DNA from: Naganishia liquefaciens
Lineage: Eukaryota > Basidiomycota > Tremellomycetes > Filobasidiales > Filobasidiaceae
DNA: 64,000 nt
Assembly: GCA_013423385.1 (NCBI GenBank)
Contig: BLZA01000019.1
Coordinates: forward strand, 248,001 to 312,000
Reading direction: 5' to 3'
The translations under genes were made by a program, and so were the position numbers. Shown one piece after another: positions 9,676-21,900 of this stretch (its first letter is position 1; each line of letters opens with the position of its first letter). Under the pieces are notes generated by a model. That model did no database searches, had not been told where the DNA came from, and saw only the letters and a program-made list of their open reading frames with translations.

Positions 9676-12278
9676 ATGTATCGTCAATCTCTACACTCTT
9701 CGTCCGGTTCTCGGCCCGACTATGGTCGTTCATCAGTAATGAGCTCCAGCTCGAGTCATGTGGATCCTGAAGACCTATACGTGTGTCAGGAGCGTATCGG
9801 TGAGTGATGACGGCAAACTTCTTCGATGACAATCACTCAAAGCTCTTCCTGGAAACAGGCAAAGGCAGCTTCGGTGAAGTATTCAAAGGGTGAGTCTCCT
9901 AGAACAGCTGTTCTCACATCCATACTAATCATCCTCGTAGATACGACCGCCGTACCTCGAAGCCGGTCGCCATAAAGATCATCGATTTGGAAGCTGCAGA
10001 AGATGAGATTGAGGATATCCAGCTAGAGATGCAGATCTTGAGTCAGATGGAAAGCGAATACGTGACAAAGTGAGTAAAGGTGGACACGGGCGATAGAGAC
10101 ACGATTGAATGACGGCTTCTTAGGTACCATGGGTGCTATTTGAAGGGAGAACGTCTGTGGATTATCATGGAGTACTGCTCGGGAGGGTCCTGCGCTGATC
10201 TTGTAAGGGCTTTTGCTTGGCAGCACGAGAGACAGGGAGAGAGGAAGAGAGCGCGCGATCGCTCACCACGCTTGCACTAGCTTAAATCAGGAGTCTTCCG
10301 AGAAGAGTACATCGCCATCTTTGCGAAAGAGCTGTTGAAGGGATTGGAATACTTGCATTCCGAGAATAAGCTTCATCGGGATATCAAGGGTGAGCAATTA
10401 GGGCTGCCTTCACGCATTGCCATCTTCCTGACTTGTTACATCGCCGTCAGCTGCAAACATTCTGTTGACAGCGAATGGCGGAGGTAAAGAAAGTCTATCT
10501 TTTGGGCGAGCAGGGCTAACACGTCTCGACAAGTCAAACTTGCCGATTTCGGTGTGTCTGGGCAATTATCGGCAACGATGACAAAGAAGGCAAGTTTGGG
10601 GCAAGGTGGAGGGCACTCTTTTCCGGTACTAATCAAACCTATACACAGAACACTTTCGTTGGAACGCCGTACTGGATGGTGAGTTTGGCAATATCTCTAT
10701 GTGTTCGGGGATTGTTGAGCATTTTACATAGAGTCCCGAAGTGATCAAACAATCAGGTATGCTTCGAGAACTCTCGTGCCGTGCCTTAGCGCTCATGTCG
10801 GCATTCAGGGTATTCCTTCAGTGCCGACATCTGGTCTCTGGGTAAGCGTACAACACAGCGGCTACGTCTTTATATCTTTGTATATTCTGACAAGATTTAC
10901 CTCGTAGGGATCACCTTGTTGGAGATGGCGAAAGGGGAACCTCCGTATTCTGATCTACACCCTATGAAGGTGAGCGTTGCTTTCTGCGATCACCATCTCT
11001 CTGGAACATGCTCAGTGACATTTGATCCTTAGGTGCTGTTCCTTATACCACGCAATCCGCCTCCAACGCTCGACGACAAGTTTTCCAAGCCTTTTAGGGA
11101 TTTTGTTGCACTCTGTTTGCAGCGAGATCCGCACGCTGTAAGTCGCCGCTTCGGTAGTGTCCTGCCTTCTGTGCACTTATTTTCGCACCGGATATAGCGA
11201 CCTTCTGCTAGCGAGCTACTCAAGCACCGTTTCGTACGGAATGCAAAGCGTCCACAATATCTGACGGAGCTTATCGAGAGACACGAAAACTTCAAGTCGC
11301 AGGGCGCCCCAAAGGCACCCATTCTACCAAATCAGGGGATACAGACGTGAGCGAGAGTCTCATTATCCTGTCTCCTTCAGCTCACATGCTTTCAACCTTA
11401 AGCGCGAGATTCGGTCCCGCGAAAGATCAATTCTGGGACTGCAAGTACCTTGATTTCTACATCAACGCATAGACTGACATCGTTATCATCTCGCTAGTCG
11501 GAACCATCAGGCGAGATCTGCCCATACCTCAGCCTCCGCCGGCACCACTTGACAACAATCCTCCCAACACCTTCGCAAGCCTGAGAGCCGCACCTCGTCC
11601 CCCTAACCAGAGTCCCGCGGCGCCTCATCCGCTGCAGACGGCGCGTGTCCCAGGCGCACCTGTCTCGCCAGCTACACAGAGGAGTAACAAAGGTCCGCTG
11701 CCGAAGCCTCCGTCGATGCAGAGCATGAGACAGGCATACAGCAATCAGGCATCGTTGCATGCGCCGGTGGTGCAAATGTCAGGAACCGGCAGTGGATCAA
11801 CTGCAGGGGAAAGTCCCAAGAACAACAGGGGCAGTGAAATCTACAACACCATCAGAAATGCTGCGCCGCCTGCGGCTTTGGTGGCTTCGGTCCATGCTCA
11901 AGATCGGCCTCTGCATCACTCTGAGTCCTTGGGTCCGCCGTCTCTAACGGCGTCCCCTTCAGCAATCCCGAGACAGATCACCGGAGACCTTCCGCAAGGC
12001 GACATGGGAATGGACGACATGATTTTAAATAGCGTAATCATCCCCGCCATCGAGTCGGTAAGTCAAGGTTCAGCTCTTTGACGTAAGTTCTCGTAACATC
12101 TTTCTTCGATGTCTAGTTAGCAATGCGAGTACCGAATAACGAGGCAAGACGAGCGCTAGTTCAACTGCGGCTCGCATTCGAAGAGGCCGAAAGACTCATG
12201 CCGGGCGTCAGCGTCTCACTGGTTGCCGACATCGTGGAAGGCGTGGAGCCTTTCGAGGCAGAAACTGGTGACCGCTAA
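9676..12278 (+). CDS. STE20-type protein kinase of the GCK-III (MST3/Kic1/Don3-like) group
   Basis: A Ser/Thr kinase with the catalytic domain at its N terminus and no CRIB or PH domain, which places it among germinal-centre kinases rather than PAKs. Motifs across exons: [25 protein letters not shown] (ATP lysine), [36 protein letters not shown], then [21 protein letters not shown] and [13 protein letters not shown] Pro/Ser-rich linker follows, then a helical tail ([20 protein letters not shown]) typical of the group. Relatives in fungi act in the RAM and septation pathways (Kic1, Don3, Sid1); which one this is cannot be settled here. At least ten introns; three consecutive exons at 10649-10678, 10732-10756 and 10809-10841 are only 30, 25 and 33 nt. 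Start is the first in-frame ATG at 9676; stop TAA 12276-12278. Confidence 0.9.
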
Positions 12279-12525
12279 AACTGGTCGTCAAACAGGCTTG
12301 ATGGAATGGATCAGCAATACATGATGACGATAGCCTAATTCAATCGGGCCTGATTGCGACCTCGACTTGATTCAATTGACAAACAGCTCTGTTGTATCGC
12401 ATAGCTTTGTGCCAAATTGCATTGATTTTCCGCCTGGACTGGATGTGATCACTGGTATCTTCACCGATACAAAGCTGTCAGATTACAGAAGACTAAGAAT
12501 AAGATCTGGTCGACCAGCACGCGCT

Positions 12526-13588
12526 CTATTTGCCTCCCGACTTGATGATATCGAGGAAGCCTTCTTTTGTCAGACGATCGTCCTTCCCACCCCGACCTAA
12601 AACGTTGTCCTTTTCCTTCTTCTTCCGTTTGTCGATATTATTGTCAAGTGCAAGCGTTGAAGCGTCCGTCTGGTGGCTTGCCGATGCTTGAAGAATGGCA
12701 TTAAACAATTTGATGACTGTATGAGACTATCAGCTGCAGTTTCACCGTTCACCAAAAATCTGACACTGACCACCCCGCTGAGCGACCTTTCGCAAGCCCC
12801 GCTCCCACTCCTGACCTCCTGGCGCACCGTCCACGGTCGGACCCCACCCTTCAATCACGTTCTTGACTCTTGCTCGATCCTGCCTCTCCTTCTCTTCTGC
12901 CTTGAGCGCTCGCTTCGCCTTTCTCTCCAATGTCTCTGCTGCAGATGATCGAGGTTGTGGACGGCTTGAGAGCGCCAAAATCGGGTTTTCGCCAGCCTTG
13001 AGCGTCTTGGTCGGTTTCTGACGTTTTGCGGAGGGTTCTTCAGGCTCCGATGGATGAGCGCTTCCGGATGGCTGAGAGACTGTGAGATCATCGTCCAAAA
13101 GGCCGGCGAGTGTGTTACCGAAGGTGTCTTCATTTGTCGGGGCCTTTCTTTTCTCTGGGAGCGGTTGATTTAGCTGGATGGGAAAGCAAGCAGGTCAAGA
13201 GTAGCCACTCACTGGTGTTCATCTTGGACTTCTTTTTGCTGTCATACATGGCATCTATCTCGTCCTCGGTATCCGCTTCTTCATCCTCATCTCCCTGACC
13301 CTCTCCCTCTCCGTCAACGTCCATCTCCTCGAGATCGTATTCGTCGTTGTCGTCCAGATCGTCCTCCCCGCCAGAGAAGCCGCTGGCATTGCTCTCGCCC
13401 TCGAATGCATCATCATCGTCTTCATTCTCCTCAACTGCCTTCCCTTTGCCCTTAGACGACTTCCCGATATCGACCTTGGGTTTTGACTTGAGGGCGGTCG
13501 TCGATGTCTTGAGCGAGACTGTACCCTTGCTGCCCGCCTTCATGGCGGATTTTAGTGGCATTTTCGTGCTTTCTTTTCGGTTAGACAT
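12526..13588 (-). CDS. RRP15: RRP15 homologue, pre-60S ribosome biogenesis factor
   Basis: Nucleolar protein needed for 27S/25S pre-rRNA processing in yeast. The first exon (MSNRKESTKMPLKSAMK onward) is basic and then strongly acidic (EDDDDAFEGES, DDLDDNDEYDLEEMD), as in nucleolar factors. Later exons give the Rrp15p core: EDTFGNTLAGLLDDD, NPILALSSR, LERKAKRALKAEEKERQDRARVKNVI, GQEWERGLRKVAQRGVIKLFNAIL, and a C terminus rich in Lys and Asp with the stop TAG at 12526-12528. Introns interrupt after the SKMNT and QRG regions. Start at 13588 is the first ATG of the exon; a second Met nine residues on could also serve. It faces the kinase tail to tail at 247 bp. Confidence 0.85.
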
Positions 13589-15665
13589 GACAAGAATGTG
13601 ATGATTGCAGTCCGGACACTGCTTCCTTTAGCGATGATGTCGAACAAACAGCTGAATCAGTAATCTCGCACTCGGGGAGAGTTGTCCGCCATGCCGTCGA
13701 AATTCAGGGCGTCACGTGCACATGTTTCAGGATCGTCGCGGAAGCAAATCAGTGGCGGCTCTACTGAATGTTGATGCGTCTTCCAGCAATTCTTCGAGCT
13801 CTTCTCCCCTGAATAGAAGGGCTCTTGGAATTCGCTATCCGTTCGTGCGTCTACCCGCCCATGCATGGCTTAAACTGGAAAGTGACCTACGCATACCTAG
13901 TCTATCGCGGAGAAGAGACGCAAGTTACCATAACATTTAGCTAGAGATCGGGTTGACCTCGCGAAGCGAGATGGAACCTGTCCTATAAACTTTCAGATCA
14001 AGCCACTAAATGATGAGGGTGGCCGACTTAATCACCTCCAAAACAAACGAAAAAACTTCCCGATCCTTTTCTTATGCTCTGATCAGTCGCTGGATGAGCC
14101 TCATTCGAGAGGCGCTATCCGAAGGATTCTTAAGGCTCGAAGAGCTGTACATGCGCGGAGCGGAGCAAGAAAGAAGGATGAACCAGTCCCTGGAAATCCA
14201 TTCCAGAGAATGCTCAGGTGATATTTGCTCGACTTTCTCCTCAGTAGAAAAACCATTGCCCTTAGGTCGAAGGCGAGTAGTCGATAGCGCAGGTCTTTGC
14301 CACTCCCAGCAAGACATTCAACACTAGTGGCTGGTGTATAGACCAAGCCGACGGATGATTGCCCATGCACTTCCTTGTGTCCTCCGCTCAATTCACAAAG
14401 TGGCACCTCACACGATGCGCTGTCGAGATTGTGTTTGACGGAGCGTGTGCTGCCTTTGGTCTGACCGCATCAACCCATCAGCCGAATCGACAACCGCGTC
14501 TGCAGAAGGACATTCCTTCGAAGCTATACCTAGCACAGAAGGATTTGTCGGATTTTCTGCCCCAAGTAGATTGACCTTGACTTGCAACTTTGCGTCTTTT
14601 GCCGTCGCCAAAACAAAATTCGTTCGCAGTAGCGTCCATATCGGCAAGAGGCCGTTTCATCAGAGCGTCCTGGAAAAGACAGCAAAGTCACGACATAATC
14701 GTATTCTCCAGCTCTGTGAGAACTCTCCGATGTCACAGGGGAAATGCAGGCGATAGCCATCGCTTGGAACAAGTATCACGAAGAAACGGCAACTCTCCCC
14801 TCGCAGGGGCATATCAAATCTCCTCGTCCTTGAGCATAGGCGAGCTGAGCCTCATGCCGCGAAATGCAAAGTATTGGGTCAATGCGCCTTGCGCGTTCGA
14901 GTCATGGTCGCTCCATGGCTTATTTCGATCACAAATGATTCCTCCAAATCTTACATGATCGGGAAAACGATCTGGGCACTGTAAAGCCGAGCGGATTTGC
15001 GATTGCTATTCGGAGTGTAGAAGTTGCCTGATGGGGTTCAGGATGTGTGGTCAAGAGATTTCGCGACCGACTCGACATTCGCGCAATCCAAGCCGGCGAA
15101 GTCGATTGAAGTACGCACCAGCCTTGCTGCAGGCTCTATCAAGCGAGATCCTCCTGCAAAGTAGCGACATACCACGATCCCCCGTGACCCGATTCCGCTC
15201 TGGCCCTGCCATCGGGTCTACTCGGACCAAGCCTCTTGACGAGGAGCAGACCGTTGTTGAGGCATCATCTACCGGAGTTCAACTGCCCGAGATCCGGGTT
15301 TGATTCCGCAGACCGATTCGTCAGATGGGGGCACCAGCATTCGTTCGGGGAATGGGGTCGCGTCTCTGCTGGCACAGCGCCGGTTTCCCCTCGGACGGCA
15401 AGCGTCGGCAAGCGTAGGGTCAGGCGGTCTTGTTCGGTAATCAGCCATGCACCGTCATAATCCATCGCAACGGCCTTCGTGTCTGATTACCCGTAGCGAT
15501 CCTTTGCTCTCCTTTCACGTCTTTATCTACTGTAAGTCCGCCAATCTTGTCAGGTCGTCGCGCTATAAGGTTCCACGCGCTCACCGCTTGATAACCTGCA
15601 CTCTCTCGCACCGGCTCCTCTTACATTGCACCTTCCGTCTATCGCAAAACAAGTCATCCTTCAAA
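13589..15665. other. Long divergent interval between RRP15 and malate dehydrogenase
   Basis: 2.08 kb with no supportable gene, the longest gap in the window. Frames are short and overlapping with no motif. A 10 bp tandem repeat (CGGCAAGCGT twice) lies near 15399-15418, and a TATA-like CTATAAGG at 15562-15569 lies about 100 bp before the MDH start. The pyrimidine-rich stretch before 15666 is typical of highly expressed fungal genes. A 5' untranslated intron (GTAAGT near 15532) is possible. An unannotated non-coding RNA cannot be excluded. Confidence 0.45.
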
Positions 15666-17104
15666 ATGGTCAAAGTCGTCGTCGCAGGTGCTGCCGGTAC
15701 GTAGTTACGGGAAGCGATTTTCTCGGGAAGGTGGACTGATCCCTCATTGCGATCTTGTTACGACTTCCGTGTTTCCTTCACCCGACGTCTCGTTCTCCTC
15801 GAATCTCGACATCTGTATCCCTCCTCCTTGAAAATATACAGGTGGTATCGGACAGCCGCTGTCTTTGCTCCTCAAGCTCAATCCCTTGGTCACTGAACTG
15901 GCCTTGTACGATGTTGTCAACTCTGTCGGTGTACGTCGACGTTGAAACTTGAAACCCAATGCAATTCTTATATTCTCCTCGCATTGCTCCGCTCAGGTTG
16001 CCGCCGATCTCTCCCACATCCCCACTCCCGCTCAAATCACCGGTTTCTTGCCCAACACTGGAGCCGGTGGACCTTCGTCTGCTGACGAGCAGGGTCAAGG
16101 TGCCGTCAATGCCATGAAGGGCGCCGACCTGGTTGTCATTCCCGCTGGTGTCCCCAGGAAACCCGGTATGACGTGAGTAACGCGGTCGCTAATGATTCGC
16201 TCAGATCGCTCATGACCAATGTGTCACCATTTAGCCGAGACGACTTGTTCAACGTGAGAAGCACGCGCAGATCGGCGTCGAGAATCGACCGCTTATTCAT
16301 CCCTCACATAGATCAATGCCGGTATCTGCACCACCTTGGCTCAGGCCATTGCGCAAGCCGCCCCCAAGGCCTTTGTCTTGGTCATCTCCAACCCCGTCAA
16401 CTCGACCGTTCCCATCTTTGCCGAAGTGTTCAAGAAGCAGGGTACCTTTGACCCCAAGAGGTACGTTTCAGGTCCCTCTTTTCCGATAGCTGTTCCTGAC
16501 AGCGGTGCGTCTCAGGCTGTTCGGTGTCACTACCTTGGACTGCTTGCGAGCCTCGACTTTCGTCGCTTCCGTCGTCGGCAAGCCCACCGAGGCCTCGAAA
16601 TACGTCGTGCCCGTCGTCGGCGGTCACGCCGGCTACACCATCTTGCCCTTGCTCTCGCAGTCGCAGCCCGCTATTCCTCAGGAGATCTTGGACGACAAGG
16701 AGAAGCGAGAGGCCCTCACAAAGCGAATTCAGTTCGGTGGTGATGAAGTTGTTGAAGCCAAGGCTGGCGCTGGATCCGCAACCCTGTCCATGGCTCAGGC
16801 CGGCGCCGAGTTCGCCAGCAAGGTCCTTCGAGCCGCTTTCGGCGGTGAGACCGGCATCGTTGCCCCGTCGTACGTCAACTTGGAGGCCGACGCCGAGACC
16901 GCCAAGACGATCCGAGGAGAGATCGGCAAGGATTTGGAGTACTTTAGCGTCAACGTTGAGTTGGGCAAGAGCGGTATCGCCAAGCTCAACGCCATCGGCA
17001 AGATCGATCAGGTTGAGGCCGAGTTGTTGAAAAAGGCTGTTGCGGATTTGGAGCCCTCAATCGCCAAGGGTGTCAGCTTCAAGGCGCCTCCTCCCAAGCT
17101 CTAG
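15666..17104 (+). CDS. Malate dehydrogenase (NAD), no organelle presequence
   Basis: Interconverts malate and oxaloacetate with NAD. The spliced protein of about 338 residues opens [22 protein letters not shown] (the Rossmann glycine motif, split by the first intron) and carries the catalytic Arg loop [28 protein letters not shown], and the catalytic His in [16 protein letters not shown]. The final large exon runs from about 16517 to the stop TAG at 17102-17104. Exon TRDDLFN is a very small exon between two introns. The absence of an N-terminal presequence suggests the cytosolic isoenzyme; the C terminus PPPKL is not a canonical peroxisomal signal. The small subunit length and motifs match the mitochondrial/bacterial-type MDH clade used by fungi for all compartments. 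Convergent with the next gene, 164 bp apart. Confidence 0.95.
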
Positions 17105-17268
17105 AGGAGAAGCTTGGGTGACATACGGTAGATTTGCAACTTGTAAGAATAGAAAATGCGGTGACATGGCATAACAGACAAGTATGACAGGAGCAAGCTC
17201 GAGGACGGCATGTCATGGGGTTCTGGTAAAGTACAACGCGGAAGGGCTGCAAAGGCTGCAGTGTCATC

Positions 17269-18288
17269 TCAGAACTGCCACCTGTACACCCGAACGGCTT
17301 CAGCCTTTACCCGTTCCGCTAGCTCGGACTTGGTCTTCTGGTGTTCCTGTCTTTCTTTCAAGTACTTTGGCAAGCTTCGCACTGTCCTTTCGACCAACTT
17401 GGTGTGCAGATCTTGTCCATCAACTTGTTTCCCTTCAAAGTCTCTATTGCCTTTCAGCGCGGCGATACGGTCGGGCAGAGCGGCCACATAGGCTTCATAA
17501 GCCGCTGTGCGATCAGTCGGTGAGCGGAGACATTCCTCTCGAGTGTCCTTGATAACCCCTAGAAGTGCGTCGATGGACACCTGAAGAAGGGGGTATATGT
17601 CCGTGAGCATCTGACAAGACGTCTTCAGATATTCTTCATTTGCCTGCCAAGCCACTTCATCGCTCGCATGCGCAAACCATTCACCGCTCTCGATGGCGAT
17701 CTTGGCCATGGTCCAGCTCAAGATCTGGACACTGAATTGATACTCATCCGCGGGCAAAAGCGCGCTGTTTTCGAAGGCACATTTCTCCCGGAGGACGGGC
17801 ACGAGCGGTGGCGAAAGCCGAGCGCCGTTGGGCAAGGGGACACCCACGCCAGGACGGGCAGCGGTGTCTTTTGCGTCGAGAATCGGCTGAGAAGGGGTAC
17901 CATTCAGAGGCATATTGGCGGACTTGAGAATATTGCCGAGTAGGTCCTTGGTCTCCTTGTTGGCAATATCGTTCTCATCGATCTTGTCGTGCATGGCTCG
18001 GGCTTGATCCATGGTGTCTTTCAGGAGTTGTGCGATGTCAGGCATGTCGGTGGCTGAATTAGTGGAAGTAATTGGATGGCAAGGTTTGGTGTTGAAATAG
18101 TCTCGGGCTGATAGTGGTGCTGTCGTAGTTTTGAAGAGGGATAGCTTTCCGGGAAGGGGAAGGTTGTGCGTAGTGTTGGGTTGGACTGAGATGAAGGCTG
18201 AGACATGGATAGAGCGATTATATGATTTTGAGAAACAAGCCCGGCAGCGAATAACTGTGTTAAGCGCTGGAGTCAAGGCTTTCTTCAT
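17269..18288 (-). CDS. Uncharacterised 339-residue protein, single exon
   Basis: One uninterrupted frame from ATG at 18288 to TGA at 17269-17271, which is unusual beside its intron-rich neighbours. I do not recognise a family. The first 75 residues are Ser/Thr/Lys/Arg-rich with almost no acidic residues (MKKALTPALNTVIRCRACFSK), which looks like a mitochondrial presequence; translation from the internal Met at about 18044 (MPDIAQLLKDTMDQ) would give a shorter form without it. The rest is helical and acidic, with an aromatic core (QILSWTMAKIAIESGEWFAHASDEVAWQ shortened: SWTMAKIAIESGEWF) and a basic C-terminal coil (SLPKYLKERQEHQKTK). The N-terminal segment could instead be untranslated leader. 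It stands head to head with WC-2, sharing a 687 bp promoter region. Confidence 0.75.
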   Translation of the reverse strand: MKKALTPALNTVIRCRACFSKSYNRSIHVSAFISVQPNTTHNLPLPGKLSLFKTTTAPLSARDYFNTKPCHPITSTNSATDMPDIAQLLKDTMDQARAMHDKIDENDIANKETKDLLGNILKSANMPLNGTPSQPILDAKDTAARPGVGVPLPNGARLSPPLVPVLREKCAFENSALLPADEYQFSVQILSWTMAKIAIESGEWFAHASDEVAWQANEEYLKTSCQMLTDIYPLLQVSIDALLGVIKDTREECLRSPTDRTAAYEAYVAALPDRIAALKGNRDFEGKQVDGQDLHTKLVERTVRSLPKYLKERQEHQKTKSELAERVKAEAVRVYRWQF

Positions 18289-18975
18289 GAAGGGAGGGAG
18301 TGGAAAAAGGAGTCAAGTCAACGGAAGGAAAGGAGGACGTTGGGTACGGGCGTGAGAGGAGAGGACAAACGACAGTGGGCGATCAAAAGGACAACTGCGC
18401 TTACTGTAACAGGGATTTCAACGCCTATGCACGTCCGAAACGGATCTCTGATACGTTCGCGATCTCTGCCTGGGGGCTTGAACTGCGACTGAAGTTCTCC
18501 GACAGTCCGCTAATCTTGACCATCTGCACACCATTATCCTAGCGAAAGTCCATCTCCCGTCACTACAGGTTCAAGGGGAACTATAGCTCGACAGTGCTTC
18601 TCATTCAATATGCGACGGCACTTGGCCTTTGCGTCTTCATGCAGTGTCCGTCGCATGGCTCACGTCCGCTACATGAGCAGTCGAAGCGGAAGGCCGTCAT
18701 GCTGTTTCGCCACCCATCCCCGAGCGCATCTCGGCGCCCGAGCCTGTTGAAATTACTCAAACGGGCAAAAGGATCGGCGCGCGCGATCTGTCCGATCGAG
18801 CATCCAATATACCAGAATATCATTCACGGCGCGGGCTCGCTGTGTCGCGGTCATCATCGCGATAGACGCCTCTTTGCATGACGTACGTACGCCCTTGCCC
18901 CTGTATCGTCTCGCCCACAGCTTAGGTAATGTCTTCTCCAGCGATCCTTGATCCTCTTCATCCGATGTCGCCGTG
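18289..18975. promoter_or_regulatory. Divergent promoter region, 339-residue protein / WC-2
   Basis: 687 bp between two outward start codons. Small frames are present but none has a motif or splice continuity. It contains GACGTACGTACG near 18880-18891. No clear TATA box was seen. Confidence 0.5.
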
Positions 18976-21900
18976 ATGAGTACCGGTGTCCCGCACAATC
19001 CGGCCAACCCGGCCAATCCCATCACCAACGAGAATGCACGACAGCAAGCCGCTTCCGGTCCTCCACTTCGCATGTCATTGCAATTGCCGGAGAACAAACG
19101 TCTAAAACTGCAACAACACGAACGTAGAGTGATGGAATCCTCGAATCAAAAGCTTGCGTCAGGTCAGCAGCAACAACAACAACAACAGCAACAGCAGCAG
19201 CATTCACAGCATTATTTCACCAATCCGACGTATCAACAAGCTTCGGTATCACGGCCAGCCTACGAACCGGCATCCAGCTCGTTTCAAGTACATCAGGGAA
19301 ACACATCGGGCACCCATTCGAATCCCAGTAACGGTCCTAATCAAGGACAAATCCAGGGTGCTTCCTATCAATATGTGCAAACACCGCAGCATAACATGCA
19401 GCAGTATCAGCCTGGTCCGACAAATTCTGGCCCGAATGCCATGATGACCCAGAATCCCATGGCTCACAACCATCCGAACCAAGGCTCTTCATATCAGTAT
19501 GGACAACCATCACAGACAAGCAACCAACAGTACCAGTCAACTCCACTAAACCAAACTCAAAATTCGATCAATGCTTCGGCTGGACCGTCGAACAAGAGTG
19601 GGAACATGAACAGCAATTACCAGATGTACAATTTGCCCCCATCTGCGAGACCGACCACCAGCTCTGGCTCATCTGGCGCCATGAGCAATCCTCAGACAGG
19701 CAGTAGTGGTCAGATGAATACAAAGGGACAACCGATGGTCTTGCGCATCGACGAGTCTTCGGGTGAATCTTCTGGTTCTGGTTCTCAAGCAAGGATGGAC
19801 AACACCGGCTACGGCGACTACCCTATGCAAGGGCCAAGCAGTGCCGGTGCATCGGGGATGCATTACAACTCCATCGGGATGGGTCCAGGCAACGCATCCC
19901 TAAAACCCCAAGGCCAAGCAATGTCTGCGGCAACCGACATGCCTGCTTTCTCAGGCGGATCATTCGCCATGAATGCACCGACAATGTCTGTTGGCGGCAA
20001 CACGGTCTCAAGCTATCAGGTCGGCTCCTCTGGCATTGGGAGTCTCGAACAGTCATTCGGCCAGATTGGACAACCATCACAGTCGTTTCTGCAGGAGGTC
20101 GATAACAAACCGCAGGGATCTTCTGGAATAGGGCAAACGCAAGGGACCCAAGGCACGGTGGATCAGGAAAGCTTTGAAGTGAGTTCCACTGCGCGACCCA
20201 CTCGCCCTATACTCATGATCTCCAAACAGTTTATGAAACGAAAGAAATGGCCACAACTTTTAATGCAGGAACTCGTTGGCGCGGTTGTGTGGTGTCTGAT
20301 CCCCTATCAACGCCGAGTGTCGCCGACGGCTGATTATGATATGGACGGCGATGAAGACGACGAGACATGTGTCGGCAAATCGACGGGAAAGAAGAGACGG
20401 CCGAGTTTCAAGGAGGATCTGATAAAGAAACCCTCAAGTGGATGGAAGGTTGATCTCGCGATGCTACTACCTGATTGTCACTGGCGCTGACCGGTCTCAT
20501 TGTTTTTTCACTCAGGTGGTTTTCGCCTCTCCCGCTATACATGAGTTGCTAGGGGTGACACCGGAAGAAGCGGAAGGTCGAGATTGGGCGGACTTTATAC
20601 ATCGTGCGTAGAGCATGACCGGTCTTATGACAGGCTGTCTTACCTCTTCCGAATGACAGCCCGCGACCTCGGTCGCCTTTTGACGATGATGCAGACCGCT
20701 GTCGAGAACACGACGTCGTCCGACTCTTCAAAGTCCGGACAGGAAACATCTGGACAAGGCATGTCTTACAACAACTATGAAATCAGCCAGGCACGTTCGT
20801 CTGTCTACGAACCTGTGAATGTTCCCACAACCCAGTCTGCTGTGGGCGGATTCATTGGGCCAGGGCCATCGGGAACTTCATTGATCGACTATGTCAGGAT
20901 GATTGATAAGATGGGCAAAGACGTTCTGTTTGAATTGAAAGGACATGCGCACATGGGTAGGTTGTCTGCTTGCGTCACCCTTTGCGCTGTGCTAACAGTT
21001 AACATATCCATAGGTGATGAGCATGGCCAAGAAGCTGCATCGTCTCCAGAAGAAAACGGCGGATTCGACGGTGGCGGCGTTATGGGCGTTTCGTCGATGG
21101 GCCAGAAATCTGGCGGCAGGAAGAGAGGAGTGGACGGAGAAAGCAGGGTCAAAGCATTCTGGATCATGGGCAGGAAATGGTGTCCTAGGAATGATGGAGG
21201 AGGACGCATGCTGGAGCACTTCTTAGAACTGAAGCTGGAAAATGAACGTCTCAAACAGGAACTCAAGGTAAGTCTATCAGTCTCTTTCATGAGCAAGTCA
21301 ACCTGATACTGTCCACCAGGGACTGCAATCACGGCCGTTTGGCAGTAAGGAACCCCTTGGTAAGCTAATGAAGTGGGTCCCTCCAGGGATAAAGCTAAAG
21401 ATCTCGAACACGAAGCTCCGCGAAATCAAATGTATGCAGCCGCTTCTTTCCAGCCTTCGCACATCACGCATATCGGCAACTTTAATGCTGCTGGTCAGCT
21501 GAAGGAGCGTACTGTGTCGGTTGATAACTCGGAGGATTCCGCAGCCGATGATGACGGTTCTGAAGATGAAACTCCTGGCGTTTTGCGGGGCCCACCGCAA
21601 CACAACAGAGTCCTGGATCTACAATCCGCCGTGAACGACGACCCAAAGAAATCGAAACGACAGAAGAACAAGAATCCCGAATACCTATGCAGAAATTGTG
21701 GGCGCAGTGACTCGCCGGAATGGCGAAAGGTATGTCGCAACAATGTATAGAGAGCGCGCTCTTCGCTCATTGCTCATCAACTCTTCCCAGGGACCATTGG
21801 GACCGAAGACCCTGTGCAACGTAAGTAGAGTCGTATTTGCCACTCCTAGATGTTACTGATATTCGGTAACGCTTAGGCATGTGGTCTGCGATGGGCGAAG

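Noticed and set aside
9676-12278. Idea that the STE20-type kinase marks a mating-type locus
   Set aside because: It is a germinal-centre kinase without CRIB or PH domain, unlike mating-locus STE20, and no pheromone, receptor or homeodomain gene is present.
14010-14958. Several 80-120 codon frames in the RRP15/MDH gap
   Set aside because: They overlap each other on both strands, lack motifs and do not join by plausible splicing.
15285-15315. B-box-like GGGTTTGATTCC
   Set aside because: The invariant C of the T loop is missing, the T stem does not pair and there is no A box at a suitable distance.
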